Assembly: GCA_028023455.1 (NCBI GenBank) | Contig: JAQFVV010000278.1 | Span: 592,554-656,553 of the forward strand | DNA: 64,000 nucleotides | DNA from: Epiperipatus broadwayi | Lineage: Eukaryota > Onychophora > Udeonychophora > Euonychophora > Peripatidae | Reading direction: 5' to 3' | Shown: piece by piece, positions 12,549 to 25,020 of the stretch | How the letters are laid out: each line of letters opens with the position of its first letter | Numbering within the stretch: the stretch's first letter is position 1 | The notes under the pieces: model-generated | The model's input: the letters and a program-made list of their open reading frames with translations, nothing else | Told to the model about the DNA's origin: nothing | Database searches by the model: none | Program-made: the position numbers and the translations under genes

Positions 12549-12815
12549 ACCAGTGGATTGTTTACCAGAAAATAATTAAAAAGACAAATACAATCCCTGA
12601 TGGAGTAAGCACAATTAATGTACTTTCACTCTTTAATAAAATTATAACTTGAAATATACTTGTTAACTTTTGTACAAAATATGATACAATATTTATTATT
12701 AATTCCTTCCAATGTATGTATTGCTCCACCATGGCCCCTTAGGCAGAGAAAAGAGTACTCAAAAAGCACCTGAATCCAAGCCAGCAGATATATATGCAAA
12801 ATATATCTAACTAAC

Positions 12816-12995
12816 CACATTTGAAGGAAACAGATTTCTTCTCGACTGTTGAATTTAACACCACATTCAAAGCACTTTTTTGTTTTGTAGAAGCACAGGT
12901 GCCAGTTAGTTACCCAGAGGGTAAATAACATGCTTTGAACAATGGCCACTAATCCAATGCCTAAGATACACCCATGACTAGCACAGCCATTTGTA
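12816..12995 (-). CDS. Possible 180 bp internal exon, membrane segment
   Basis: On the minus strand the stretch lies between a potential acceptor (TTATTCTAG, ending at 12996) and a potential donor (GTTAGT, beginning at 12815). It is open for 60 codons. The peptide has one hydrophobic segment (GIGLVAIVQSMLFTLWV) followed by a Cys-rich tail with KKCFECG. The 180 bp length keeps phase. Composition is less AT-rich than both flanks. No family is recognised. The frame continues open past the donor, so the exon reading is only one option. Confidence 0.28.
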
Positions 12996-15679
12996 CTAGA
13001 ATAACAAATTATTGCTTTAATTAGTGGTAAAAGAATTGACCAACAAATTAAGCTTTAATTTTAAAAGGCAATTTATTTTAATTAACATTTATTATACTAA
13101 TTTTAAATACTTTTATAAATCTCAATTAACATAACACTGGTATTTTTTATATAATGATCATTCACATTCTTAATTCACACACTAGAATATCATATAACAA
13201 AGCATTAAATAATATTGGACATTTAAAAACACACACATCAATAGTTTGTTTATGTATGCTATAGAGTTTATTACTACTTGACTCTGAGAGGCTTCAAACT
13301 AATGTGATGGCTACTTTAGAAATGAGATTAAAAAAAAGGTTATTACCTAGGATTTTAGTTTGTGGGCTTCTTCTTGCTGTTTGCTGTGAACTTTATTTTA
13401 ATAGGGTTTTGTTTTCTTCCTGGTTGCTGCTTCAATTGAGAGTATTTCTAGCTAGCTGGATTCAACATTTTCTTGAGGAGGTTTATTATTCAGTGGAACT
13501 ATTCTTGGAGACAATTAAATATTGAAAGCAGATTTCAAGTTGTTAGGCAAGCATTATCCTTTTCTGGGCAGATTGGATGTTTTATCAGTCTCAGGCTAGA
13601 GAAAGTCATATGTTTCTGAGGTTTCTAACACTGCATTGTCAACTGATCAATTGACTGATTTAATATGATGTGAACTTGCTGAACTGAACTGCACTCTTTC
13701 TTAACTGTAATCTCAACTCAACTGACTGTCCAATGGAAAAACTGGACTATTTATTGATAATACCTGTTGTCATTTTGATGTCGACAAGTGATATATGTTG
13801 TCAAAATTCCTTCCTTGTTTTTTATTACATTCCTCTAGATATGCTCTTAATTACATGTTGTTGGAGATGTTAATTAGCACCCATTGCAAACTTGCTGTTG
13901 TTGTTTTTTGTTTAACTTAATAGCTGTTGCAAAACTTGTTGTTTTGTAGATTTTTAACTTAGTAGCCATTGCTGAGTGTTTCTAATTTTTTAACTTTCAT
14001 TTATTTCATTTTAACATGCACATATATATGCTATGTTTACAATCTAACATATTTTACTAATAAGCCCACGTTAATTCATCATTTACGCACGTGTATATTT
14101 TATTCAAATAAACTCAATATTAGTTTTAAGACTACATTTTCTTTCTTTAACTCAAAAGAGATATTTTTTACTTATTTGAAAATCAACTTCTTTTAATTTG
14201 ATGTTTCTAAAGCAAACCCCTCCCCCTTCTAATTAATTAATTGTAACTTTTATTTAAAAAAACTCTTTGACTTTTAATTTACATTTCGAAAACAAACTGC
14301 AATAAAAAAACCTCTTAAACCTTTACATACTATTTTCTTTTAATGAAAGATTTTTATTTCAATAATTTTTAGACAAAATCATTATATGTACCAATATGAC
14401 ATTGGTACAATATATATATATATAATGTTATATTTGACCCCTATGGATTAAATATAATCTGTAATACATTAGAATTTTTTTTAACTTACATAAATATAAT
14501 TTAGTAATAAATAAACTTTATTGTTATTAAACTATACAAAGACTTAACCAGGTGTTTTAATTTATTAATAAAAGAGTTTACTAAACATGCTTGAATATTA
14601 ACTGCTTAAGGAATATCAATTTTACTTACTTAATATTTGCTTAAAAATTCAAATTTAATTGACTGAACCTGCATCAAAGTTAATTTGAAGTATGCTGTGA
14701 TTTAAATTAATTGCATTAAATACAGTTTTTATTGCATATGTCTTATTAATTTATATTAAAGTTTCTATTTTGCTATATTCAAAATAAAATACATTTAAAA
14801 TAGTATTTTATAAAGTATTAGTTAAAGTGATAACTGTTTAAAGTTAGAATTTAAGATATTAAACTTAAAGTTAGCTATGTTGGGGTAGGTATTAACTTAA
14901 ATGTTTTTAATAGTTAAAAGTTAAATTTCATTGCTTTTAAAATATTATGTTTAGTATAAGTATGTGCATATGTTGGTGCATGTATGTTGAAAGATTGAGA
15001 AGTTTAAAAGAGGATCAACAAAAGTAATATATTTTAAGAAATGGTACTTAAAATAATAACAATCTTAAAAAGAAAAACTCTTAAGATAAAGAAGAGTGTT
15101 CAATTTGAATAAAATTTATTTGATTTAAAATAAGTAAATAATTTTTATTAAAGTTAAATAAATGCTTTATTTGGTAATGAAATAAAGTTAATAAAATTAA
15201 TTTTATACATTATTTATCAATATAGACATCACATGTTTAGAGAGTCTCAATTAGGAAATTCAAGGTCAAGTAAATAAATATTTGATCTTACAATTAAAAG
15301 AAGTTAAAATTACATTAATGTTAAAAATCCCACCCTAGTTCTTCACTTTGATTGATTGAATCATACTAGGTAATAAATTCAATGGAAAAATTTGAACACA
15401 CACACTTTTAAAATGAACACCAGAAAATAAAAGAGACACCTTATCTTTATTTTTTTAATAGCAGTTTAAAATGTATTTACGTTCATCTAATTTTTAATTA
15501 TTTATTTTTTTATAATTTTAAATGTTGGAGTAAGAAGGCAAAGTTATCCAAGTATAACTGCTCTACTGTACATGTTCACCTATTCATAAAATAATAAATC
15601 ACTGGAAGATGTGCTCACTATATTATCCTTGAAAGAAATTATAAAGCATCTTGAATACTGCTAATATATCAAGATATGT
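12996..15679. other. Spacer; less AT-rich block at 13.29-13.96 kb
   Basis: The block at about 13290-13960 has noticeably more G and C and T-rich runs than its flanks, and resembles an old insertion such as a solo LTR. I found no second copy in the window, no terminal TG/CA pair and no target-site duplication that would prove this. The rest is AT-rich with no recognised feature. Confidence 0.4.
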
Positions 15680-16240
15680 AAACAGTGAGGAATGCCAATT
15701 CCTCAACAAGCTTTGTGATAAATGATTAGCCAAAGCCAGCACTTAAAATATCTCTGACAGGAAACCCCCCCCAACCCTTGACCATGGTTTCATGTTTTGG
15801 CACTCCTCAGAGAGGTGCCACGGTAGGTTCAGACACTAGATCTAAAAATACCAACCCAAAGCCAAGCACTTATCTAAAAGTTATCTATTGAGTGGAAAAT
15901 CTGAAATTTTCAGACATCTACATGTCTTCAAACCCAGCTATCCAACTGAAATAGCTATATGGGGCTGATAGATCTTCAACCATAACATATATTAGTAGTC
16001 TTAGCAACAAAACATTGCATAAGACTTAAGGCATAGACTATAAATAGTCAAAATAAGAGTCATAGATCACATGACCCTATCTCTTAAGCTTGGAAAATAT
16101 AAACAGTGAGGATGCTTAGCCAGAGCCAGCACTTAAAATATCTCACAAAGCTTGTTGAGGAATTGGCAATCCTCACTGTTTATAACTTACAAGCTTAAGA
16201 GATAGGGTCATGTGATCTATGACTTTTATTTTGACTATCA
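15680..16240 (-). mobile_element. Retrozyme-like element, family B, with palindromic end
   Basis: A unit starting AAACAGTGAGG at 15680 restarts at 16101, giving a period of 421 bp. The second unit is broken after ~50 bp and continues as an inverted copy, so 16044-16111 and 16171-16238 form a near-perfect hairpin. The family shares the AGCTATATGGG-type block with family A. The ribozyme is on the minus strand. Other family B pieces lie at 21160-21303 and 29150-29300. Confidence 0.65.
15774..15816 (-). ncRNA. Hammerhead ribozyme, family B copy 1
   Basis: Minus strand: stem I ACCTCT (15816-15811), core CTGAGGA (15810-15804), stem II GTG/CAT around a six-base loop, GAAA (15791-15788), stem III palindrome ACCATGGT (15788-15781), C at 15780, then AAGGGT. 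Stem I has one C-A mismatch compared with the copy at 21.3 kb, so this copy is probably weakened. Confidence 0.6.
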
Positions 16241-17609
16241 ATATATGTGTTTGTTTATTTTACCCTATTTATATACTTCTGGTTAAATCGAGCTTTTGGT
16301 TATAAAACTATTCAATTAAAATTTATCATATAACTTTTATATTCATTACTTACTCTAATTATAATTTTTAGTGATGTTACCTGATATATCTTGATAATGT
16401 TCTAATCTTAGAACAAATAATTCATGCAGAAAATTTAATTAACAAAAATAGTTACTATTAACTTATTAGAAATAAGTTTGAAAACAACTATATCTTTATC
16501 AAACCAAAATAATTGCATCAATGATTCTGTTTAATATTATTGCTAGTCTTAAAAAGAAAAGAAAATACATTAATTTCTAATTGCTTTATATAATTTTGAT
16601 AAAGGAAAATGTCATCCAGATTGACATTACTAACATTTTACAAAAGGCATTATACATTTGCTTTACTATTAATACAAATAAAATAATATTTTATCATTAT
16701 TATAATTTATTCTTCTATCATTTATATACTCACTTATTCAAGTATATTTTCATTGCTTTGCTAAATAAGAAAACAATAACAATTTGCTTCATAATATTAA
16801 TAAAATAATCTTTCAACTTTATAATGGAACTGTTTATTATTTATTTATTGTGATCCTTACTACACCTGTTCTCAGCTCATTACTTAAATTTATATTTCAA
16901 TTGCAGACAATGATGTCAAAAATCCCAGCCCTGAAATGTTTGTAGGCATATTTATTTTGTCTACATTAATGAAAGACTGTGATGTGTTATATTTCAGTAA
17001 AGGAAACAAAACGATTTCTCAATCAAAAGAGTTAATTTCATTTTTAAAATGAATGTACATCTAATCGTTAATTTAAAATGGGTAAACAATTATAGGATAT
17101 ATTTGTTTGTTTTACAAATCTGATATGTAGTCCTTATTATTGTGTAATTATAATTTTATAAATTATGCATAATTTATTATTATCTATAATAATATAAGAT
17201 ATGTGTTATAAGTTTGTAGGAATGTTTCAAAAGAGCTTTTTTTTTTCAAATTGTATAAGCATTTCTGTTAGTAAAGTTGATTATATTAAAAATATTTCTT
17301 AATGTAAATATTTTGATATTAAATATTGTAAATAAATATTTTACTACTTATTAAATATGTGTCCATTTTCTTTGCTACTGTCACATTTATTTATCCAGAA
17401 AATATATATAAATAAAGTTTCAATACTCATTATTTTATAAAAGTGTACATTTGAATAGTCACATAAAATCTATTTACTTATCACCTATTTAAGCACCTGC
17501 ATTGTAATAAGGTAATATTATGTTAATTTATCTTTATTTCAAATGTACTTTGTAATGTAATAGGTAATATAAGAGGACTCTTTCTATCTGCTGCATTATT
17601 TAATTTTTA
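16241..17609. other. AT-rich spacer
   Basis: No gene or repeat recognised. The open frame at 16581-16808 has low-complexity Ile/Phe/Tyr/Asn composition. Confidence 0.6.
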
Positions 17610-18370
17610 GTGCTTGGTACAAGTTCATATCTGAAAATGTTGGACTTACATGTGTTTATAGGTGGTATAAAATATAATTCATATAAAAATAATTTTTGCA
17701 GGGCCTTTCAGCAAATAAGAAACCAAGTTTTTAATTCTCCAATTTTAATCTTAAAAAATATAATAATAAAGCAAATTATAAATTTCAACCCATGTAATGC
17801 AATAATAGTGATACACACCCTGAAAACAATATGGTCAATTAGATGTTCTATGATCTTCAATAATAAAAAGTATAAATGGATTAGGAAACTGGACAAGGAT
17901 TGGGATAAATATTTCAATCAGTGTCTAAAATACTTGCCTAGTAAGAATATGGAAAAAACTTGGGGTGGCTCTGTGCCAACAGTTTGTGAGATATGGAATT
18001 GAATCTTCAAAATCCAAATATACATTTAAGCAAAGCAATATATGAATGGGCTTTAAATTAAAGCATAACACTATCATTATCTTCATCTTTATAGAGAGAG
18101 ATTGGGCCATTACAAATGAGCACTGGCTATCTATCGCAAGTAGAAACAAGTCTAATTTTGAAGAAGTTTTCAAATCCTACATAACATTACATAATTTATG
18201 GAAAGGAAATCAGAAAAGATAAGAAGGAAAAGTGGAGTAAAAGAAAAAGAAAAGAAAGAGAAAAGGAAGAACAATGAAAAGGAAAAAAAATGTAATTATT
18301 TTCTTTTGTATAAAGTGTATATAGTGTATGCATTTTTTAAATAAAGGCTTGCTTTTAATAAATAAAAAAT
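17610..18370 (+). pseudogene. 3'-end relic of a zinc-knuckle LINE
   Basis: The open frame to 18002 encodes 130 residues. Its second half has the pattern seen in the relics at 18734-19201 and 31900-32364: a hydrophobic stretch, then IW-x3-RC-x-M-x-F, then about 45 charged residues ending in KTWGG. This pattern lies just C-terminal to the zinc knuckle in the other two copies. The downstream A-rich tract and AATAAA-like repeats near 18330-18370 fit a LINE 3' UTR. No reverse transcriptase motifs remain. Confidence 0.45.
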
Positions 18371-18733
18371 AAAAGAAGAATTTTAAAATTTAAAATATTT
18401 AAAAAATGTTTTATGTGCAATCCATTTATTTATCCAAAGTGTTAAGATACTTAATTATTTCATAATAAAGTCACAAGAAGAAAATAAAGTATTTTTTTTT
18501 ATTTAAAAAATTTAGGTTTATTAATAATAGGTATATACAAATGTTTCCAGTGATAGTTATACATGTTTATATTGTTATAAGTTCTCCAAGAGTTTGTGTA
18601 GAATGAGATGGAATCTGATTTGTTTGTTTAGTCAGATCATAGATCAGAGAAACATTAGTGTGTGTTTAGGGCATTTTTATGTCCATACATTAATCAGATA
18701 TTTGTGTGTTTCTTTTGCCTGTTATATAGTTTA

Positions 18734-19201
18734 TCAATCATTAGGATTGATGTCATTTTGTAGGTAGGGTATTTTTAGCAATTTCCATGTTTCTTCATGT
18801 AGAAACTTTGAGGAGAGTATTCTGTCTTTCTTTTGTAGTTGTGAAAGGGTAGCAAGGAAGAAAGAGTTTGCTTCTGGCTGGGGAATGCTAAACTTTAATT
18901 TACATCTTGTCACCCAGATAGAATATGTAAAAAATATTGCTATCCTAATGGTGGGGAAGTCTCTTTCCTTAATACACTCATTGATTGTTAGAATTTCATA
19001 GTAATCAATAATACTATTTTGAGATATTATGAGTTTAATCCTTCCCAATCCCATGAAAGAAAACATAATGTGTTCAAATGTTTCTTCATGCATTAAGCAG
19101 TTTAAACAAATGGGATATATGTTTCTTATACCTCTTTTGTAATGCAGGAACCAATTGGTATGGTTCTCCTTTATTAGATAGTCGAGGAATTTGGGTTCCA
19201 A
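18734..19201 (-). pseudogene. LINE C-terminal zinc-knuckle (zf-RVT-like) relic
   Basis: A 155-residue open frame resembling the C-terminal zf-RVT region of LINE ORF2 proteins. It carries CLNC (Cys32/Cys35), then H38EETFEH44, where the family expects a final Cys a few residues later; here that position is Phe, so the metal site is incomplete. The FPTIRIAIFFTYSIWVTRCKLKF block matches, residue class by residue class, the copy at 31900-32364. The start shown is only the first available one. Coding upstream is lost, and AT-rich 3' UTR continues to about 18490. Broken relic, not a host gene. Confidence 0.6.
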
Positions 19202-19583
19202 CTTCCAGAATAATTTAAACAGTTATTGCATTTAAGAGTGTTAAAGTATTTATTACAATAATCATTTTCTTGTATCAAATACATGCATAAACCCTGAGAT
19301 ATAGATAAAGTATGAATCTGAAATAAGATTTAACATTTAAGTAGAACCTGATTTTATATAAGAACCTGAGATAAGATTTAAATATAATAACCTGATATTT
19401 TAATATTTGCATTTATATATTTTGTCTAGAAGAGGACTCATACTCTGTGAGTGTATAAAACATGCATAAGTATTATGGTACTACAGTGACACACCCCTTA
19501 CCTTACCCTTTGGAAGGTAACAATAATGGGTTTTGACAAATGACATGGTGGCTTTTGATCTTTATTCCCACTATTGGTAAAGT

Positions 19584-19615
<32 letters not shown>
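19584..19615. repeat. (TA)n(TG)n microsatellite
   Basis: TATATA run passing directly into a TGTGTG run. Confidence 0.9.
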
Positions 19616-20094
19616 ATGAACCACACCTTCTTTTTTTTGTGCTTTCTGTCATTTTTTTCATCATACAAAGCTGTATTATGTAATTAAAAACAAAGTTGTA
19701 TTCATGTTTCCTTTTATGATTGAAAAAAACAACAACAACAATGTATTGCTATAATTGTACTTTGCTTTTGCATTTCTTTATACATTAAAGCATGCTGGAT
19801 GATTCTTGATTTTATATTAATCATAGTTTCACTATAGTATGTATATGGCCAGTTCTTAAAAAAAAAAAGATAATCCTAGAAAATAACCCTTTTTTTTATA
19901 TTTTATTTATTTGTAGAATTACTGACATCAATGTAATTCACTTAGATAATTGCTTACCAAAGTAAAATAAATTTTTGTGGAAATATATTTTTAATATTAT
20001 TTGCATTTCGTTTTATTTTATTAATAAGTTTGTATCAGTCCTTAATTGATATTAAGATAGCAAATATTCAAACTTTATGCGTCTTTTCCACATT

Positions 20095-20545
20095 CTAAAC
20101 TTCAGCCATCCATATCATTGAAAATCCTAAGATAAAATGCTCCAGGCTCTTGTTGATGCCAATATTATTGTCATACTCATGTTGACATTAAGTCACTCTG
20201 ACACCTTACATATAAGAACTTAATATGTCCATTAAGTATACAGAAGTGGGATGGCAGAATACAGGCTGAATATGTAATATTTAATAGTAATTACATAGAA
20301 GGTAATCAAATATCTACATCAGTGTTGGTGTGCAGGTGTGATTACCTTCTATCTAGTTACAATTTAAACACTATGTGTATAAAATTTATAGAATATTAAA
20401 TATTTAAATTTTTATATATTATCTATGCTAAACATAATGCAATTAGAAGGGACTTTGAAGCTCCTAATTACATTAAGTTTAGTATAGATAATATACATGT
20501 ATTTAAATATTGCATATTCAATCTGTATTCTGCCCATTCGTAATA
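20095..20545. repeat. Nested inverted repeats in a 20-22.8 kb repeat family
   Basis: The outer arms about 20251-20290 and 20510-20545 share the inverted GGCAGAATACAG/CTGTATTCTGCC block. Inside lie two further hairpins: GAAGGTAAT/ATTACCTTC (20299-20350) and ATTATCTATGCTAAAC with its complement (20420-20490). The left flank (20100-20240) is a diverged copy of the tandem unit at 21999-22825. Confidence 0.65.
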
Positions 20546-21159
20546 TATATATTTAAATGGATTTATAAAAGTCCTATCTATGAAGTATGACAATAATATT
20601 GGCATCAACAAGAGCTTTGAGAATTCCATCCTCAGATTTTCAAAACTATGAATGGCTGAGGAGTGAATAGATTGAAGTACATATTGTTATATTCATTTAT
20701 TATTATTTTATTTTATTTTATTGCATACATTGAATAAATAATACATGAACCCAAACAAACATAAAATAGTCAATTATTATTTAGTGTGCGTGTCTATGCA
20801 TGTTTATATACATTGTGTTAATACAATTAAAGTCATAAGCAATCATACATACTATAAAATATAATTATTTTAATAAATATTTTAAAAAATTATAGGTATA
20901 GTGTATCGAACAAAATAATATAAAAAGTATATTTATATTTCATTTAAATTGTGATTTATAAAAAGCATATGTTAATTTCCTATTTTATTTTAGTATTAGT
21001 TTTTTATTTGTATAAACTATTTATTTATTACATAATTAAGAAATCTTTTTAGTTCATGAATACAGAAACATTTCCAATTAAATCTTTATAACTGAGATAA
21101 TAGCAATAGGCTATCTTTGAGTAAAATGATAGGAACAATATTTAAAATAATAATCTAAG

Positions 21160-21303
21160 TTATAAACAATGAGGATTGCCAATTCCTCAACAAGCTTTAT
21201 GATAAATGCTTAGCTAGAGAAAGCATTTACAATATCTCTGTCAGGACCTTCCCCCCAAACCTCTGACCATGGTTTCATGCTCTGGCACTCCTCAGAGAGG
21301 TGA
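21160..21303 (-). mobile_element. Family B element, truncated
   Basis: Starts TAAACAATGAGG like the unit at 15680 and follows it through the ribozyme, then ends abruptly after the stem I strand at about 21303. This is the better preserved family B ribozyme. Confidence 0.65.
21259..21301 (-). ncRNA. Hammerhead ribozyme, family B copy 2
   Basis: Minus strand: stem I ACCTCT (21301-21296) pairs perfectly with AGAGGT (21264-21259). Core CTGAGGA is at 21295-21289. Stem II is GTGC/GCAT with tetraloop CAGA. GAAA is at 21276-21273. Stem III is the palindrome ACCATGGT (21273-21266), followed by C at 21265. All conserved hammerhead core positions are present, and position 7 is G where any base is tolerated. 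Confidence 0.75.
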
Positions 21304-21998
21304 AGTGTTTTATCATTAGAAAAAAGTTTTTTTTTAAAAAAAACTTGATTTGATATTGAGAATGTCTCTTAATCTGCATTTTGATAAGCAAAGTCATTGT
21401 GATATAAATAATGTTAAACATTGAATTTTATTATAAAAATGATTAGTTAAACAAAGAAAAAAACTCTTGCTCTACATGTTTTGTTTTTTGATAGCTCTAT
21501 TAACATCTTGGAATAAAATCATGTTAATGTACAATGCATATCTAATACCACAGAAACACATAAATTCATGAATACTCTTAGTGCTACAATGTTTATTGAC
21601 TGCAGTGTAACTAAAGGCTACAACATGGAATTTATTATGGATTGATTTTATGATACTATGGCAGTATTATTATAAAATTACCAAATAACTAAATAGTTCA
21701 ATTATTCATATGCAAACAGAAATATTAATGTCTCAATGTTTAAATTTGGATTTTCATAATTTAAATGCATAATTCATTCTAGTGGATAAAATTTTATTTT
21801 GAATGATGTGTTTAAAATATTATCAAACTTCAAATAAAATGTTTATACTATGAATATTAATCAAAAATCTTGGGTCTTATGAACATTAATTTTATGTTTC
21901 TGCAAATATTGTTTTGTTAATATATATATTAGTAGATATTCAAAAATTCTTGGAAAGGTTAATTATATTGTATGTTTTTTATTATATGTTTATATATA

Positions 21999-22825
21999 GG
22001 GTATATAAGCACAGACTTTCACATAACCCACCACTTTCCACTCTATCTCATAATATGTTGAAAAGATAAATAATCATCAATATACATATTCCATGCTAAA
22101 CCAGCAATCATCAGTTGATCCAGATTATCATTTCTCCACATATATGCAATAAGTGCTCAGATATATATTAAAATAGTCAATCTTCATACTTTAATGGACA
22201 GGCTTCAATCCATTCTACACTACAACTCTTCAACTGTCCATCCAATTAAAAATCTTATGATGGAATGCTCAAAGGTCACCCTGAGGCCAAGATTATTGTC
22301 ACACCCATGTTGACCATAAGATCAATCTGACACCTCATATACAGCACATAATCCATTTAATACATATACAAGGGATGGGTAGACACCTCTACTATGTAAT
22401 AACTGAAACACACAAGATTATTATATACCTCTGTCTATATATGTAATATATAGGGTATATAAGCACAGACATTCACACAACCCACACCTCTCCACACTAT
22501 CTCATAACACTGATACACTTAAACGTGTATATGTTGAAAAGATAATTAATCACCAGTATACATATTTCATGCTAAACCAGCAATCATCAGTTGGCCCAGA
22601 TTATCATCTCTACACATATATGCAATAAGTGCTCAAATATATATTAAGATAGTCAATCTTTATACTTTAATGGACAGGTTTCAAACCACTCCACACTCCA
22701 ACTTTTCAACCATCCATCCAATTGAAAATCTGATAATGGAATGCTCAAAGGCTACTCTGAGGCTGAGATTCTTGTCACACCCATGTCGACCTAAAATCAG
22801 TCTGACCCATCATGTACAGGGCATA
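21999..22825. repeat. Tandem direct repeat, ~450 bp unit
   Basis: Both units open with TAGGGTATATAAGCACAGAC (about 21999 and 22450) and run through GCTAAACCAGCAATCATCAG and GCAATAAGTGCTCA to a CCATGTTGACC/CCATGTCGACC end. A third, diverged copy flanks the palindromes at 20.1 kb. No ribozyme core or protein is seen in it. Confidence 0.75.
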
Positions 22826-24351
22826 TGTTTATATGTTTATTAACTATAGAATGTATGTGTTTGTTTATATCATATTAAATATAAATAAACAAAAAAATAG
22901 ATTATTTTAGAAAGAAAATTTAAATGCATTACTTTTTTAAACTGTTATTTCAAATATTATTTAAAAATTTATAGCATATTTGTTTGTTTCCATTGTTTAT
23001 ATGTATTTGAATATTAATAAATTTTAAATAAAAGTATTTTTGAATTACACTTAGGATAATGTATATTTCATATACCTTCATGATTGTACAGAAAACCAAG
23101 AAACAAATGAAACAGGCTTAAGTTATTTTATATGTAAATTATAAGGGTTTATTTATATGCATTTATGCAAATACTTTCTAGTTAATTTGTGTATCATTCA
23201 CAGCAACTTCTAGATAAATAAATAACAAATTTATGTAATATTTGCAATCATGCTATTGATATTTAATTCATAATGAAATATCCTCATCAATACTATTTTA
23301 TTCATTTATTAACTTATAGATTTTATTATATATTTGTTATGTTTTTATATCAATAAATTTTATTCTTTATTAGTTAAAATTGAATGTCATTAATATTCAT
23401 AATTTATTCATTATATTATCATTTAATAAAAACTTTAGAGTCCCTACATATTTTTATTTTATATTAAATATTCAGCTACCTACAATATTAAATAAATATT
23501 TGCATATTTTAATAAATTATGGTACTATTTTATTATTTTCTCATTTATATTTTATTGATCACAATAAATGTTAAGCTAATGTCTTACCAAACACTAATTG
23601 GTTATTTGCATATATTTATCTTTAATTAAACTGACATACTATCATCATTTATATTTATTTAATCATTAGTTTACAGATACTTCATGCTAGTACAATCTGA
23701 CATTTCAACCGAGTATAAAAAATTATTTAGTTCATCATATATTTCTTTATAGTATTATAAAGCATTGATATCAGAAAGGGTTAAAACATTTATTCATTAT
23801 AGATAATTAATTTAATATCTTTATTCTATTAAATATTTTTGGTGACCAATATCATAGAATATTTAATTTGTTAAACATTTGCTTTTGTATTATACCATTA
23901 AAATTTTTTGGTATCCCAAAGTGTAGACTAAATTAGGACCTAATATTATTATTACTGATTTTTGATGTAACCTGAAACAGAAAGTTTAATCATAAGTATA
24001 ATGTTATTGATCAGTTTAAAGTGATTTAAATAATAAATAATTTTGTTCCCAAGAAGTTAAATATTGTTTATAATTTAAAGTTTTTTTAAGCACATAAGTA
24101 TTCTATCAGTGAATTTTATTGTACTATCTTTGAATAAATGTAGGAATAGTAAGTTCATGGCAAAATGATGCCTGTTATATATTTTGAGTGTTTTGAGATG
24201 ATATTTTGTTTTTAAATCCTCATTTGACTAAAGTGCCTGGTAAGCAAATGTTGGTAAAAGAAAAAAAATAGTTAATAATATAATACTTATTTGTTATTCA
24301 TTTAATGCATCATGTACATGATTATATTTATATTTTTATTAATGTATTATA
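22826..24351. other. AT-rich spacer
   Basis: Nothing recognised. The open frame 23380-23574 has low-complexity A/T-driven composition. Confidence 0.6.
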
Positions 24352-25020
24352 ATGGAGACTACTAATGTTGAAAAAGGACCAGAAAATGGCAGCTCAGATA
24401 TTCTGAAAATTATTTTTAACAAAGTAGAGGAAATAGAAGCTGATTCAAAATAATTAAAAGCTGAATTAAAGGAGACTAACCATGTTTCCAATAACAAATT
24501 TGATGAATTGAGATCTGATTTTAGTAACAAATTTGGCCAATTTAATGTAATTATTAAAGCTTCAAATGTTAAATTTAAAGCATTTAAGTATGGGATAGAA
24601 ATTAAATGAAAGGAATCAGATAAAAAATGGAATATGGGATTTTGATTAATTAACTTCTGAAATATGAAAACTTGAGAATAACCTGGATACATTACAAGAA
24701 AAATTTACTAACAAAACTAAAATATCTAAAATGAATAACAAGGATGTAAAAGATGGGTTTAGAAAAATGAAGGCAGATTCAGATAGTAAAGATATTACTG
24801 TAGATAATAAAGTAAAATAAACAAACATTGAAGTTAAAGCCAAACTTGAGGAATTTTTAAAGGCTACTCAATGCATTAGTACTACATCCAGAAATAATAT
24901 ATTGAATAATTATAATAGAGAAAACAGTAATTATACTGCACTTCAAATGCTCATTGGTGAAGTTAGAAAAACCGTAGTTAAATCTCAGGCTAATATCAGA
25001 ATAGACAAAAGGCATGACTG
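24352..25020 (+). pseudogene. Decayed coiled-coil ORF (gag/ORF1-like)
   Basis: From ATG at 24352 the plus strand reads as a typical charged coiled coil (ILKIIFNKVEEIEADSK, then LKAELKETN and NNKFDELRSDFSNKFGQF) interrupted by in-frame stops after ~35 and ~85 codons and at least one frameshift. Coiled-coil character resumes at MNNKDVKDGFRKMK and continues to LIGEVRKTVVKSQANI. N-terminal coiled coils of this kind are common in gag or ORF1 proteins of retrotransposons. I see no zinc knuckle, protease, RT or integrase downstream. It could also be a lost host coiled-coil gene, but I consider that less likely. Open frames on the minus strand here are antisense shadows. Confidence 0.5.

Noticed and set aside
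13304-13525. 73-codon open frame with a hydrophobic N-terminus
   Set aside because: It lies in a T/G-rich block that looks like an old insertion. There is no domain, and splice or start context is not convincing.
22260-22330. Ribozyme in the ~450 bp tandem repeat
   Set aside because: CCTGAGGCC occurs, but no GAAA follows at a fitting distance on either strand in all copies.
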